From: Domibacillus enclensis
Lineage (GTDB): Bacteria; Bacillota; Bacilli; Bacillales; Domibacillaceae
Direction of reading: 5' to 3'
Length of the DNA: 64,000 bases
Assembly (NCBI RefSeq): GCF_900156125.1
Contig: NZ_FTLX01000004.1
Location: forward strand, 248,001 to 312,000
Shown here: one piece after another, positions 1 through 11,129 of the stretch
Layout of the letters: each line of letters starts with the position of its first letter
Numbering within the stretch: the first letter of the stretch is position 1
Translations under genes and position numbers: made by a program
The notes under the pieces: generated by a model
Told to the model about the DNA's origin: nothing
Databases searched by the model: none
The model's input: only the letters and a program-made list of their open reading frames with translations

Positions 1-2
1 TA

Positions 3-623
3 GTAGCTCGACTGGATGAAGCCAATGGCTGGGCCAACAGCTACATCCGGTTTAACGTATCTGCAGGTGAGGGAGAAATCGGGCTTCAAACGGCGCCCTA
101 CAAGCAGCCGAATGTCATCGTCTTTCAAAAGCCGCTGCAGCCGGCAGGGAAAATAAGTGAAAAAAGCGGGATCTGGCTCGAAACGAGGCGCACTCGTCCG
201 GAAGGCGCTTTTCGTTTGAAATCACACCATTACTTAAATAATATTTTCGGCAAGCGGGAAGTGGGGGAGGATCCTTTAACAGAAGGGTTGTTTTTAACGG
301 AAGACGGGTTTGTCGCTGAAGGCGTGGTGTCCAATCTGTTTTGGGTAAAGGGACGTACGGTCTACACGCCATCGCTTGACACTGGTATTTTAAATGGAGT
401 CACGCGCCTGTTTGTGATCGAGCTCGCCCGTTCTGCAGGGTTTCATGTGAACGAAGGCTTGTTTACTCCGGCTGAAGCAGAAGCAGCGGATGAGGTATTT
501 GTGACCAATTCGATTCAGGAAATTGTGCCGCTTTCTTCCTTAAACGAAAAACCGTTTCCCGGTCAACGAGGGGAAACGGCCCAGTTCTTTTTTAAACAGT
601 ATCGGGAGGCTGTTCGTCAGTGA
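3..623 (+). CDS. pabC: Aminodeoxychorismate lyase PabC (5' end outside window)
   Basis: The reading frame is open from the left edge, so only the C-terminal ~206 residues are present. It is a fold-type IV PLP enzyme that would convert 4-amino-4-deoxychorismate to p-aminobenzoate and pyruvate in folate synthesis. The Lys encoded at 219-221, in LKSHHYLNN, sits where the family's Schiff-base lysine is expected. The later stretches AEGVVSNLFW, GILNGVTR and DEVFVTNS are typical of the family (cofactor-phosphate and substrate region). D-amino-acid or branched-chain aminotransferases share this fold, but the LNN and VTNS context fits PabC best. The usual folate genes do not follow: the next gene runs on the other strand and overlaps this 3' end by 32 bp. 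Confidence 0.85.
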   Translation, partial: VARLDEANGWANSYIRFNVSAGEGEIGLQTAPYKQPNVIVFQKPLQPAGKISEKSGIWLETRRTRPEGAFRLKSHHYLNNIFGKREVGEDPLTEGLFLTEDGFVAEGVVSNLFWVKGRTVYTPSLDTGILNGVTRLFVIELARSAGFHVNEGLFTPAEAEAADEVFVTNSIQEIVPLSSLNEKPFPGQRGETAQFFFKQYREAVRQ

Positions 624-927
624 CGAGCAGCACTTTTTCTTTTGAGAGCGCATCGTGATACTTTTCTGCCTCTTCCTCGGATAAGCCAAAATCGATCAAC
701 GCCTCCTTCACCGGCTTTTCCCGTGTGAAAATGGACTTCACCTTTTCCTTCATCGACGGTCCGGCCGTTTCGACGTTTGCTTCCGTCCGGTTTTGGATGG
801 TCAAGTACACATCCGCATCTTTCGTTAGAGCAGTCATGCTAGCCGGGTTATAGCCGGCCACTTTTAAATCCTCTATTTTTCTAATCACATCAATTTCTCC
901 GTCGAACAAGCCTAATACATGCTTCAT
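592..927 (-). CDS. General stress protein 17M-like (YflT domain)
   Basis: A protein of 111 residues that opens with MKHVLGLFDGEIDVIRKIEDL, the start seen in the general-stress-protein-17M/YflT family (heat- or sigma-B-induced proteins of unknown biochemical role). A DALSKEKVLLVTDEQ segment near the C-terminus resembles the second half of that small domain. It has no signal peptide or membrane segment, so it is probably cytosolic. The start is ATG at 925-927 behind GGGGG. A sigma-B-like promoter lies just upstream at 957-982, which supports the stress assignment. Its 3' end runs 32 bp into the end of pabC on the other strand, so the two transcripts converge without a separate terminator. Confidence 0.75.
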   Translation of the reverse strand: MKHVLGLFDGEIDVIRKIEDLKVAGYNPASMTALTKDADVYLTIQNRTEANVETAGPSMKEKVKSIFTREKPVKEALIDFGLSEEEAEKYHDALSKEKVLLVTDEQPPDTV

Positions 928-956
928 AATGAGCCCCCTGCTGTTTTAGTTTCACT

Positions 957-982
957 CTTCCCTTTGCGGCCGTTTCAAAAAC
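957..982 (-). promoter_or_regulatory. Sigma-B-like promoter of the general stress gene
   Basis: Read on the minus strand the site is GTTTTT (977-982), 14 bp, GGGAAG (957-962). The sigma-B consensus is about GTTTAA, 12-15 bp, GGGTAT. The first transcribed bases would lie some 25 nt before the start codon at 927. The match is imperfect, but it agrees with the general-stress family of the gene. Confidence 0.5.
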
Positions 983-1010
983 CTGATGGCGAAGAAACCC
1001 GACTTCCCGA

Positions 1011-1016
1011 TATAAT
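1011..1016 (+). promoter_or_regulatory. -10 element of the two-component operon
   Basis: A perfect TATAAT lies 26 nt before the ATG of the response regulator. I see no good -35 at 16-18 bp spacing, so the promoter may be weak or activator-dependent. Confidence 0.4.
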
Positions 1017-1041
1017 AGAAAGAAAAAAAGGAGTGCCAGCC

Positions 1042-2571
1042 ATGACAGGGGAATTATGCAGAGTGCTGATTGTCGATGATGAGCTTTTAATCCGGCAGGG
1101 AATCAAGCACTACATGCAATGGGAAAAAGAAGGATTCACCATTGTGGGTGAAGCGTCAAACGGACGGGAAGCCTTATCCTTAATTGACGATGTTCACCCT
1201 CATATTGTGATGACAGACATTGTCATGCCGGTGATGGATGGCGAAGAGCTGACCAAAATGATCCGCACCGCCCATCCGGACATACAAGTCATTGTTTTAA
1301 GCAGCTTTGGTGAGTTTGATTACGTGAGATCCACCTTTCAGCAAGGTGTGACCGATTATATTTTAAAGCCGAAGCTAGAAGGAGAGCTGCTGTTGAAAGC
1401 GCTGCAAAACGCGGCGGATAAAATCCCTTCCTTTCAGCTTGTGAAAAAGGGTCAAAGCGAGGAGGCTTCCGCAGCGTCGTATTTAAAAAAATGGATGGAC
1501 GGCTTTGGAGATGATATGCCGGAGGAAAAAGTCAAACGTCTTTTTCCACATGCCGCTTTTTTTGTGATGAGTGTCAGAATGAACCAGAAGGAAGAGAAAA
1601 GACGGTATGTAAAAGAAGACATCGAAAAGCAGCTGAAGCAAAGTCTTCCAGATGCAGATTGTTATCCGCTTTCCTTTCAAGGGGAATATGCCAGTTTTTT
1701 CATTAATATGGACGTCACGCAGCAGCAGCCGCTTTTACAGCTTGCTCAAAAAATAGCGCGTGCTTCAACGGAGCTGTCGGTTTCAATTAGTGAACCATTT
1801 TTTGAAGCGAGAAACGTGAAGGACGTGTTCGACCAGGAAAAAGAGTATTTAAAGCAGTATACCTTTTATTTTCCGGATCAATTTTTCTTTTACCGGGAGA
1901 TGCTTCCTGTCATTCAATCAGATGCACCGCCGTTCGACATGGCTGTATGCGCAGAGAAGATCAAGCGCGGGCAATGGGATGAGGCGTTTGCAGAAATCAT
2001 GCTTCATGTTGACCATCTGTCCCAAAACTACCTGTATGACATTCAGGAATTCAAGCGGTTTTTAAGCAATGTTGTGTTTAACGTGACCCTCCTTGCAGAA
2101 GCTGCAACCGAAAAAGGCGCAAAATTCAGTAAAGACAAGTATGCGTACTTTGCGGCGATTGACCGGGCTGACCGGGCAGATGAAGCTGTCGGGCAGCTGA
2201 CTGGCTTTTTGGAAGAAGTTCAAAAGACGCGCCAGCCTGTGGACCAGACCGATCCGGGAATCAAAAAAATTATGGACTATATCGACCAGCACTACAGCGA
2301 TCCGTTGACACTGACAGATGTAGCTAATCATTTTCATTTTAATCCTTCCTATCTGTCCACTTATTTCGGCCACCATAACAGCGAAGGATTCAGCGGCTAT
2401 TTGACAAAAATTCGCATTGAAAAAGCAGTGGAGCTGCTGCAGCAGCGGCACATTTCAATTTCCGCCATCAGCGGAGAAGTCGGCTACGCGGATCACAGCT
2501 ACTTCTGCAAGGTGTTTAAAAAAATAAAAGGCATGTCGCCGAGCAGCTACCGCAAGCAATTTTTTCTGTGA
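1042..2571 (+). CDS. YesN-type response regulator, AraC family
   Basis: A cytosolic protein of 509 residues. Residues 5-125 form a receiver domain: RVLIVDDE near the N-terminus, phospho-acceptor Asp59 in HIVMTDIVMP, and the conserved Lys in YILKPK. A long linker of ~260 residues follows, then a C-terminal pair of AraC-type helix-turn-helices (about 400-505, with YSDPLTLTDVANHF, FNPSYLSTYF and ISGEVGYADHSYFCKVFKK). This layout is typical of YesN-like regulators that control sugar ABC operons. I chose ATG 1042 because AAAGGAG lies 5-11 nt upstream; the frame extends to 919 but without a ribosome site. The kinase gene starts within a few bases of its stop. The likely target is the ABC/beta-galactosidase operon just downstream. 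Confidence 0.88.
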   Translation: MTGELCRVLIVDDELLIRQGIKHYMQWEKEGFTIVGEASNGREALSLIDDVHPHIVMTDIVMPVMDGEELTKMIRTAHPDIQVIVLSSFGEFDYVRSTFQQGVTDYILKPKLEGELLLKALQNAADKIPSFQLVKKGQSEEASAASYLKKWMDGFGDDMPEEKVKRLFPHAAFFVMSVRMNQKEEKRRYVKEDIEKQLKQSLPDADCYPLSFQGEYASFFINMDVTQQQPLLQLAQKIARASTELSVSISEPFFEARNVKDVFDQEKEYLKQYTFYFPDQFFFYREMLPVIQSDAPPFDMAVCAEKIKRGQWDEAFAEIMLHVDHLSQNYLYDIQEFKRFLSNVVFNVTLLAEAATEKGAKFSKDKYAYFAAIDRADRADEAVGQLTGFLEEVQKTRQPVDQTDPGIKKIMDYIDQHYSDPLTLTDVANHFHFNPSYLSTYFGHHNSEGFSGYLTKIRIEKAVELLQQRHISISAISGEVGYADHSYFCKVFKKIKGMSPSSYRKQFFL

Positions 2572-2586
2572 GAAATGAGGAAACCG

Positions 2587-4359
2587 ATGGGGCGCATGAT
2601 TGAAAAATTTAACGATCACGGATTATTTATCAAAATGTTTCTTGTGATGGTCGTGAGTATTATTGCTGTGTCTGTTACGATCACGTACAGCACCATCCGA
2701 ATGTCGGAGCGGCTGTTTATGGATACGTTCAGCATTACAAATACAAAAGTCATTCATCAAGTAAAGTCTAATTTTGAAACATTCAGCAATTCAGTGGCAA
2801 CGGCTGCGAATGAGGTGCAGCAAAGCGGGACCATTAAAAATTATCTGTCTCAGGGAGACACTACTTCACTGGAAATGGCCAAGCTGTACTACAATACGCA
2901 CGTTCAAATGGACCGTGCCCATCTCAATGTAGATGATTATGAGCTGAGCATGATGGTGACAGGGGTGAACGGACGAAGCTTTTCAACAGATCGTGCGAAT
3001 TGGGTTGCCGATGAGGAGCAAATTGCCGCACTGGACCTGACGAAAAACACGCTTGAGGAACCGAGAAAGCTTTTATACCAGCTTGATACGGAAAACGGGG
3101 CACCGATGATTGTGGTGACAAAAGCGTTAATTGAACGGACAACAGACAGTATTTACGGGGCTTTTTATTTATCGATCCGGGAAAGTGAATTCAAGCGGTT
3201 TTATTCAAGCTTTACAAGTGAAGGAAATGACCTATTGATTATGAAAGCAGATGGATCGGTTCTTTCCAGCAATCGCGCAGATATGATCGGGGATGCTGCT
3301 CCAGAGCTTTTAAACGAAGCCGCTGAGATTGAAGAGGAAGGCATCGATTTCAGAGAAATAGAGTGGCAGGACACACGCCAGATTATGCTGGCCGAGCATT
3401 TGCCGGCGCTCGATATGTACGTGGTGAATTTAATTGACCAAGAGGTTGTGATGGACAATTTAATTAACACAAAAACAGTCGTGGCAAGCAGCTTTCTGAT
3501 TGTTTTGGCAGCGGTGTCGATTGTGTTTTTAATATCGAGAAGAATGACCAAATCGCTGTCTCAGCTTGTGAGGGAAATTTCTGCGTTGTCAAAAAACAAC
3601 TTTGATCAGTATGTGACGGCAACCGGAAGCTTTGAAACGAAGCAGCTGGCGTATGCCTTTAATGATATGCTCGATGAATTGCATAACTATGTAGAAGAGC
3701 TGATTCAAACACAGAAAAAGCAGCGGAATGCCGAACTGGCTGCCCTGCAGCGTCAAATCAACCCGCATTTTTTGTATAACACGCTCACGTCCGTGAAGAT
3801 TATGGTCCAGCAGGGCAATAAGGAAAAAGCGGCAGATACCGTGAATGCGCTAATCTCTCTCCTGCAGAATGCAGTCGGCAATGTGCATGAAACGATGACC
3901 GTTCAAGCGGAAATTGACAACTTAAAAAGCTATGTGTTTATCAACCAGGTGCGCTACGGCGAACGGATTCAGGTCAGTTATTTTATCGCGCCTGACTGTG
4001 AAGAGCTGCATGTACCGAAGCTTATTATCCAGCCTTTTATTGAAAATGCGTTTTTTCACGCCTTTAATCAGAAAACAGACGGGTTTATTCATATTATTAT
4101 TTTCAAAGAAGAAAACACGCTCGTTTGTGAAATTATTGATAACGGGGACGGTATGCAGATCGACAGCCGCCATGCGCTTCCGGATTCACGCAGAAACCGC
4201 CAGCTTTTCAGCGGAATCGGTGTCCGCAATGTGCATGAACGCATTAAGCTTCTGTACGGCAGCGAGTTTGGCGTGCATATTTCAAGCAATCCAGGAGAAG
4301 GAACCCACATTCGAATCACTCTGCCAATTATTTCATCTAACAATAATCCGAAAATCTAA
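2587..4359 (+). CDS. YesM-type sensor histidine kinase
   Basis: A membrane sensor kinase of ~590 residues. The first membrane helix is at about 13-35 (FLVMVVSIIAVSVTITYS), a ~260-residue extracellular sensing region follows, and the second helix is at about 300-320 (FLIVLAAVSIVFLIS). A HAMP linker and a His_kinase/HATPase_c core follow, with the phospho-His at about 394 in QINPHFLYNTL, the N box in IQPFIENAFFHA and G boxes in DNGDGM and GIGVRNVHER. This is the HPK8/LytS-YesM architecture. ATG 2587 has GAGG 6 nt upstream; ATG 2575 is also in frame, only 3 nt after the regulator's stop. It is expected to phosphorylate the neighbouring AraC-type regulator in response to an extracellular sugar. 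Confidence 0.88.
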   Translation: MGRMIEKFNDHGLFIKMFLVMVVSIIAVSVTITYSTIRMSERLFMDTFSITNTKVIHQVKSNFETFSNSVATAANEVQQSGTIKNYLSQGDTTSLEMAKLYYNTHVQMDRAHLNVDDYELSMMVTGVNGRSFSTDRANWVADEEQIAALDLTKNTLEEPRKLLYQLDTENGAPMIVVTKALIERTTDSIYGAFYLSIRESEFKRFYSSFTSEGNDLLIMKADGSVLSSNRADMIGDAAPELLNEAAEIEEEGIDFREIEWQDTRQIMLAEHLPALDMYVVNLIDQEVVMDNLINTKTVVASSFLIVLAAVSIVFLISRRMTKSLSQLVREISALSKNNFDQYVTATGSFETKQLAYAFNDMLDELHNYVEELIQTQKKQRNAELAALQRQINPHFLYNTLTSVKIMVQQGNKEKAADTVNALISLLQNAVGNVHETMTVQAEIDNLKSYVFINQVRYGERIQVSYFIAPDCEELHVPKLIIQPFIENAFFHAFNQKTDGFIHIIIFKEENTLVCEIIDNGDGMQIDSRHALPDSRRNRQLFSGIGVRNVHERIKLLYGSEFGVHISSNPGEGTHIRITLPIISSNNNPKI

Positions 4360-4421
4360 AAATAATACAAATGATAAACAGAAAAATGAAATTGTTCTGA
4401 AAATAGTTCTATTCTTTCATA

Positions 4422-4447
4422 AAGATCGTTCTAACGGTCTTTTTTTT
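4422..4447 (+). terminator. Intrinsic terminator after the two-component genes
   Basis: AAGATCGTT pairs with AACGGTCTT (one G-U) and is followed by a run of seven T. It separates the regulator operon from the transport operon. Confidence 0.75.
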
Positions 4448-4452
4448 CGTGA

Positions 4453-4461
4453 TGGTAAGAT
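4453..4461 (+). promoter_or_regulatory. Extended -10 promoter of the sugar ABC operon
   Basis: TGG followed by TAAGAT forms an extended -10 (TGn-TATAAT type) right after the terminator. No convincing -35 is visible, as expected for a promoter needing an activator such as the YesN-type regulator. Confidence 0.4.
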
Positions 4462-4471
4462 AAAGATGTAG

Positions 4472-4485
4472 ATGAAGCGCTTACA
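4472..4485 (-). promoter_or_regulatory. CRE site (CcpA operator)
   Basis: On the minus strand the sequence TGTAAGCGCTTCAT matches the catabolite-responsive-element consensus TGWAARCGYTWNCW at 13 of 14 positions. It lies between the predicted -10 and the ribosome binding site of the sugar-binding lipoprotein, where CcpA would block transcription. This supports glucose repression of the operon. Confidence 0.65.
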
Positions 4486-4501
4486 AAAAGGGGGATATAC
4501 A

Positions 4502-5788
4502 GTGAAAAAGATGATGATGCTATTGATGGCCAGCGTATTATTTCTGGCAGCCTGCTCCGGATCGGATTCGGCAGACGGCGGTGGCGGTTCAGAACAGGAC
4601 AGCAACAAAGTAACCATTTGGGCATGGGATCCAAACTTTAACATTGCAGCGTTGAACATGGCCAAGGAAATGTATGAAAAAGAAAATCCGGATGTTGAAA
4701 TTGAAATTGTTGAAAATGCACAGGCCGATATCGTTCAAAAGCTGAACACAGGGCTTAGCTCGGGAACGTCAAAAGGTCTTCCTTCTATTGTTCTTATTGA
4801 AGATTATCGCGCACAAAGCTTTTTGCAAGCGTATCCAGACGCATTCCACGATATGTCAGATTCGTTTAACGTAGACGATTTTGCTGAATACAAAATTGCG
4901 CCAACGAGCTTTGATGGCAAGCAGTACGGTCTTCCATTCGATTCAGGTGTAACCGGCCTTTACGTACGGACAGACTACTTGGAAGAAGCGGGCTATACGC
5001 TTGAGGATTTACAAGGCATTGACTGGAACGAATACATTGAAATTGGGAAAAAAGTAAAAGAAGCAACAGGCAAAGATATGATCACACTTGATCCAAATGA
5101 TCTTGGCTTGATCCGCTTGATGATTCAAACAGCGGGTGCATGGTATATGGAAGAAGATGGTGTAACACCTGCGCTGGCTGGAAACGAAGCGCTGAAGCAA
5201 GCGTTTGAAGCATACAAAGGAATGATGGATGCGGACATCGTGAAGCCGAATTCCGATTGGAGCCAGTTTGTCGCTAACTTTAACAGCGGCGATGTAGCAT
5301 CTGTACCGACTGGAAACTGGATTACACCGTCTGTTAAAGCGGAAGCATCACAATCCGGTAAATGGGCCGTTGCGCCAATTCCGAAGCTTTCTGTAGAAGG
5401 TGCAGTTAATGCATCCAACCTTGGCGGCAGCTCATGGTACGTATTAAACGGCGACAGCTCTGAAGCAGCAGCTGATTTCTTAGGAAAAACATTCGGCTCG
5501 AATGCGGATCTGTATCAGCAGCTTGTGACAGAAATCGGCGCGATCGGCACATACAAGCCGGCATCAGGCGGCGAAGCGTATGAAAAAGCAGATGAGTTCT
5601 TCGGCGGACAAAAAATTATTTCAGACTTCGCTGGCTGGACAGAAGAGATTCAAGGATTAAATTACGGGATGCACACATATGCCATTGAAGATATTATGAT
5701 CGTTGAAATGCAAAACTATCTGAATGGCAAAAGCATTGACGACGTGCTGAATGATGCACAGGCGCAAGCAGAAGCACAGCTGAAATAA
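4502..5788 (+). CDS. Sugar ABC transporter solute-binding lipoprotein
   Basis: A lipoprotein of 428 residues on the outer face of the membrane. The signal peptide MKKMMMLLMASVLFLAAC ends in a lipobox with Cys18, followed by a Ser/Gly/Asp-rich tether. The rest is a family 1 carbohydrate-binding protein: KVTIWAWDPNFN, an ALNMAKEMYEKENP helix, and GLPFDSGVTGLYVRTDYLEEAGY. The start is GTG 4502, seven nt after AAAGGGGG; the frame extends to 4472 without a ribosome site. It is followed by two MalF/MalG-type permeases and LacZ but no ATPase, so the operon probably borrows a shared MsmX-type ATPase. A beta-galactoside or galacto-oligosaccharide is the likely ligand, inferred from the LacZ. Confidence 0.88.
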   Translation: MKKMMMLLMASVLFLAACSGSDSADGGGGSEQDSNKVTIWAWDPNFNIAALNMAKEMYEKENPDVEIEIVENAQADIVQKLNTGLSSGTSKGLPSIVLIEDYRAQSFLQAYPDAFHDMSDSFNVDDFAEYKIAPTSFDGKQYGLPFDSGVTGLYVRTDYLEEAGYTLEDLQGIDWNEYIEIGKKVKEATGKDMITLDPNDLGLIRLMIQTAGAWYMEEDGVTPALAGNEALKQAFEAYKGMMDADIVKPNSDWSQFVANFNSGDVASVPTGNWITPSVKAEASQSGKWAVAPIPKLSVEGAVNASNLGGSSWYVLNGDSSEAAADFLGKTFGSNADLYQQLVTEIGAIGTYKPASGGEAYEKADEFFGGQKIISDFAGWTEEIQGLNYGMHTYAIEDIMIVEMQNYLNGKSIDDVLNDAQAQAEAQLK

Positions 5789-5796
5789 GACAAAAA

Positions 5797-5831
5797 AACA
5801 TCCCTGTCCGAACGTTCGGGGATGTTTTTTC
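5797..5831 (+). terminator. Intra-operon terminator between binding protein and permeases
   Basis: ACATCCC pairs with GGGATGT, with an inner CCGAACGTTCGG dyad, followed by a T run. Such a leaky terminator usually makes the binding protein more abundant than the membrane subunits. Confidence 0.7.
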
Positions 5832-5858
5832 TTTTCAACGAAGTGAGGAGTGAACAAA

Positions 5859-6791
5859 ATGAGCAGCAAAACAAAAACGGCCACAATCGGATCGTCTTCC
5901 TCGAAGAAATTCGGAATGAACAGCAAAATGAAAAGTACATTGATCGGCTGGTCGTTCGTGATGATCGCCGTCATTATGATTTGTACGTTTTACTTTTATC
6001 CAATGGTTCAAGCACTGATTTTATCCTTTCAGTCTGGAACCGGGACGAACCTGGAGTTTGTTGGTCTTGATAACTATAAGCGTCTTTTGACAGACAGCAC
6101 GTTTTTAACCGCAGTGAAAAATACGTTTATTTATTTAATCGTTCAAGTGCCGGTCATGATTATTCTAGCCCTGTTTTTATCGGTGCTCCTGAATGACCGG
6201 ACGTTAAAATGGAAGGGACTGTACCGGACGGCCATGTTCCTGCCGGCTGTCACCTCGCTCGTCGCGTATTCTGTCATTTTCAAATACTTGTTCGCAAATG
6301 ATGGACTGGTCAACACGATGCTCCTGAAATTTTCCCTCGTTCCGGATGCCATCAACTGGCTGGCAGATCCATTCTGGGCGAAGGTAACCATTATTCTGGC
6401 GATTACATGGCGCTGGACGGGCTATAATATGATCTTTTACTTATCGGCTCTTCAAAACGTGGATCAGTCGATTTATGAAGCAGCTAAAATGGATGGCGCA
6501 TCTGCTTTCCAGCAGTTTTTCAAAATTACCATTCCGATGCTGAAGCCGATTATTTTGTTTACATCGATTACATCCACGATTGGAACGCTGCAGCTGTTTG
6601 ATGAAGTCATGAACATTACAAAAGGCGGACCGGGAAATGCGACTACGTCAATTTCTCAGTACATTTACAATCTGTCGTTTAAATACACGCCGGACTTTGG
6701 CTATGCAGCAACCGTTTCCTACTTTATCGTGATTCTCATTGTAATTTTCTCCGTTATTCAATTTAAAGTAGCAGGTGATCGAAATGACTAA
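5859..6791 (+). CDS. Sugar ABC permease, MalF type
   Basis: An integral membrane protein of 310 residues with about six helices and a basic, Ser/Lys-rich N-terminus. The cytoplasmic EAA loop reads EAAKMDGASAFQQFFKITIPML, cut here to its core EAAKMDGAS...IPML, the contact for the ATPase. ATG 5859 follows GTGAGGAG by 8 nt; an upstream in-frame GTG at 5850 lies inside that ribosome site. The next permease starts 8 bp before this stop, so the two are translationally coupled. With the binding lipoprotein it should import a galactoside; the substrate is inferred from the operon. Confidence 0.85.
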   Translation: MSSKTKTATIGSSSSKKFGMNSKMKSTLIGWSFVMIAVIMICTFYFYPMVQALILSFQSGTGTNLEFVGLDNYKRLLTDSTFLTAVKNTFIYLIVQVPVMIILALFLSVLLNDRTLKWKGLYRTAMFLPAVTSLVAYSVIFKYLFANDGLVNTMLLKFSLVPDAINWLADPFWAKVTIILAITWRWTGYNMIFYLSALQNVDQSIYEAAKMDGASAFQQFFKITIPMLKPIILFTSITSTIGTLQLFDEVMNITKGGPGNATTSISQYIYNLSFKYTPDFGYAATVSYFIVILIVIFSVIQFKVAGDRND

Positions 6792-7608
6792 ACTAAAACG
6801 AATTTTCATGTACATTTTTCTCACAGCAGCTGCGTTCATCTCTGTGTTCCCGATTTTATGGATGATCATAAGTGCCACCAATCAGTCAGTTGACGTAACG
6901 AAGGGAAGACTGCTTCCAGGCACTCATTTCGGCGAAAACTTAACCAATCTGCTTCAGACGATTGATTTAGTTCCAGCCCTAATGAATTCTGCGAAAATCT
7001 CTATTTCGACGACCATTTTATCTCTGTTGATCGCGTCACTTGCAGGCTATGGCTTTGAAATCTACAAAAGCAAGGCGAAGGATGTTGTTTTTACAATTCT
7101 TCTTCTGTCGATGATGATTCCCTTTGCGTCATTAATGGTGCCGCTTTACCGTATGTTCGGCTCGATCTCTCAAACGATGCCGGCAATCGGCATTGACACG
7201 CTCACATCGGTTGTTTTGCCGACAGTGACAACGGCGTTTCTTATTTTCTTTTTCCGTCAGAGCACGAAAATGTTTCCGAAAGAACTGGTGGAAGCCGGCC
7301 GGATTGATGGCTTAAGTGAAATCGGCGTGTTTTTCCGCATTTACGTGCCGACGATGAAAACGACGTATGCAGCGGCCGCGATCATTACGTTCATGGCAAG
7401 CTGGAACAACTATCTGTGGCCGCTCGTTGTCCTTCAGTCACCGGAAAAAATGACGATTCCGCTATTGATTTCAAATCTCGGCTCCAGCTACTCACCGGAT
7501 TACGGCGTGATTATGATGGCGATTGTGATTGCCACACTGCCGACCGCAATTGTGTTCTTTTTAATGCAGAAGCACTTCGTGGCAGGCATGATGGGCTCTG
7601 TAAAATAA
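6784..7608 (+). CDS. Sugar ABC permease, MalG type
   Basis: An integral membrane protein of 274 residues with six predicted helices and the carbohydrate-type EAA loop EAGRIDGLSEIGVFFRIYVP. The ASWNNYLWPL segment after it is typical of the MalG/AraQ group. ATG 6784 was chosen because AGGTGAT stands just upstream; the in-frame GTG at 6775 overlaps that site. It overlaps the MalF-type gene by 8 bp and is followed 18 bp later by the beta-galactosidase. Confidence 0.85.
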   Translation: MTKLKRIFMYIFLTAAAFISVFPILWMIISATNQSVDVTKGRLLPGTHFGENLTNLLQTIDLVPALMNSAKISISTTILSLLIASLAGYGFEIYKSKAKDVVFTILLLSMMIPFASLMVPLYRMFGSISQTMPAIGIDTLTSVVLPTVTTAFLIFFFRQSTKMFPKELVEAGRIDGLSEIGVFFRIYVPTMKTTYAAAAIITFMASWNNYLWPLVVLQSPEKMTIPLLISNLGSSYSPDYGVIMMAIVIATLPTAIVFFLMQKHFVAGMMGSVK

Positions 7609-10605
<2,997 letters not shown>

Positions 10606-10620
10606 AAAACGTAGTCAGCT

Positions 10621-10750
10621 ACCGCTGATATAAACAGTCTAACGCCGATATATTCGAAATACCGCTGATAATGAATGGCCGACCGCCGATATGATAGAAA
10701 TATCAGCGCTAGGCTACACATATCGGCGGTATTTTTATTTTACCGGCGAT
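10621..10750. repeat. Array of seven 10-nt units spaced 20-21 nt apart
   Basis: Units resembling ACCGCYGATA start at 10621, 10641, 10661 and 10682. Reverse-complement units (TATCRGCGNT) follow at 10701 and 10721, and another direct unit at 10742. The spacing is 20, 20, 21, 19, 20 and 21 nt, about two helical turns each. The units at 10682-10692 and 10720-10730 form a perfect 11-bp stem followed by ATTTTTATTTT, so part of the array can end lacZ transcription. The same motif in four direct copies is not needed for that. Confidence 0.8.
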
Positions 10751-10778
10751 CATTCATTGCTCTTAGGCGCGGGAAAGC

Positions 10779-10813
10779 AAAAAAGCAGGCACCCACCGGG
10801 CACCTGCTTTTTC
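10779..10813. terminator. Bidirectional intrinsic terminator
   Basis: AAAAAGCAGG pairs with CCTGCTTTTT, with an inner CCC/GGG, and has T runs in both directions. It lies directly after the stop of the small minus-strand gene. Confidence 0.75.
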
Positions 10814-10814
10814 G

Positions 10815-10991
10815 TTATAGCTTTTTGTCATGTGACGGATCACGGGGATTGATGAAGCTGTCGTGATCGTCTGGAATGTTGTCTACACGGTTGTGGTCTG
10901 TGGAGTCGAATGAGCCGCGAATAAAATAAATAAGAATCAAGCCGATCACGATGATAATGCCAAAAAGCAATACGACGACTAAACCGTCCAT
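10815..10991 (-). CDS. Small single-helix membrane protein (58 aa)
   Basis: A small gene read directly from the minus strand. ATG 10989-10991 follows AAGGAGG by a normal spacing, and the frame runs 58 codons to TAA at 10815. The product starts MDGLVVVLLFGIIIVIGLILIYFIRG, given here in part as one hydrophobic helix (about residues 4-24), followed by a polar tail rich in Asp, His and Pro (DSTDHNRVDNIPDDHD, then SFINPRDPSHDKKL). The layout predicts a membrane-anchored protein with a cytosolic acidic tail. I do not recognise the family. It stands alone between the lacZ repeats and the B12 riboswitch and has its own terminator. Confidence 0.7.
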   Translation of the reverse strand: MDGLVVVLLFGIIIVIGLILIYFIRGSFDSTDHNRVDNIPDDHDSFINPRDPSHDKKL

Positions 10992-11104
10992 TTGAATCGC
11001 CTCCTTCTTATGATTACTGTTCCACCATTACTATACAATAAACATCTTCTTCCCTTCTTTAAACTGAATTTTCTAAAAATAAACCACTTCTTCTTTTTTT
11101 CATG

Positions 11105-11110
11105 TATAAT
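11105..11110 (+). promoter_or_regulatory. -10 element for the B12-riboswitch transcript
   Basis: A perfect TATAAT lies ~30 nt before the riboswitch. No clear -35 is seen at 17 bp. Confidence 0.4.
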
Positions 11111-11129
11111 GGCGATGACGGAAAACATA

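Noticed and set aside
3932-4471. Long frame overlapping the histidine kinase 3' end
   Set aside because: It reads the kinase catalytic domain in another frame and crosses the terminator at 4422-4447.
10621-10750. CRISPR array
   Set aside because: Units are only ~10 nt, spacers ~10 nt, orientation changes within the array, and no cas genes are near.
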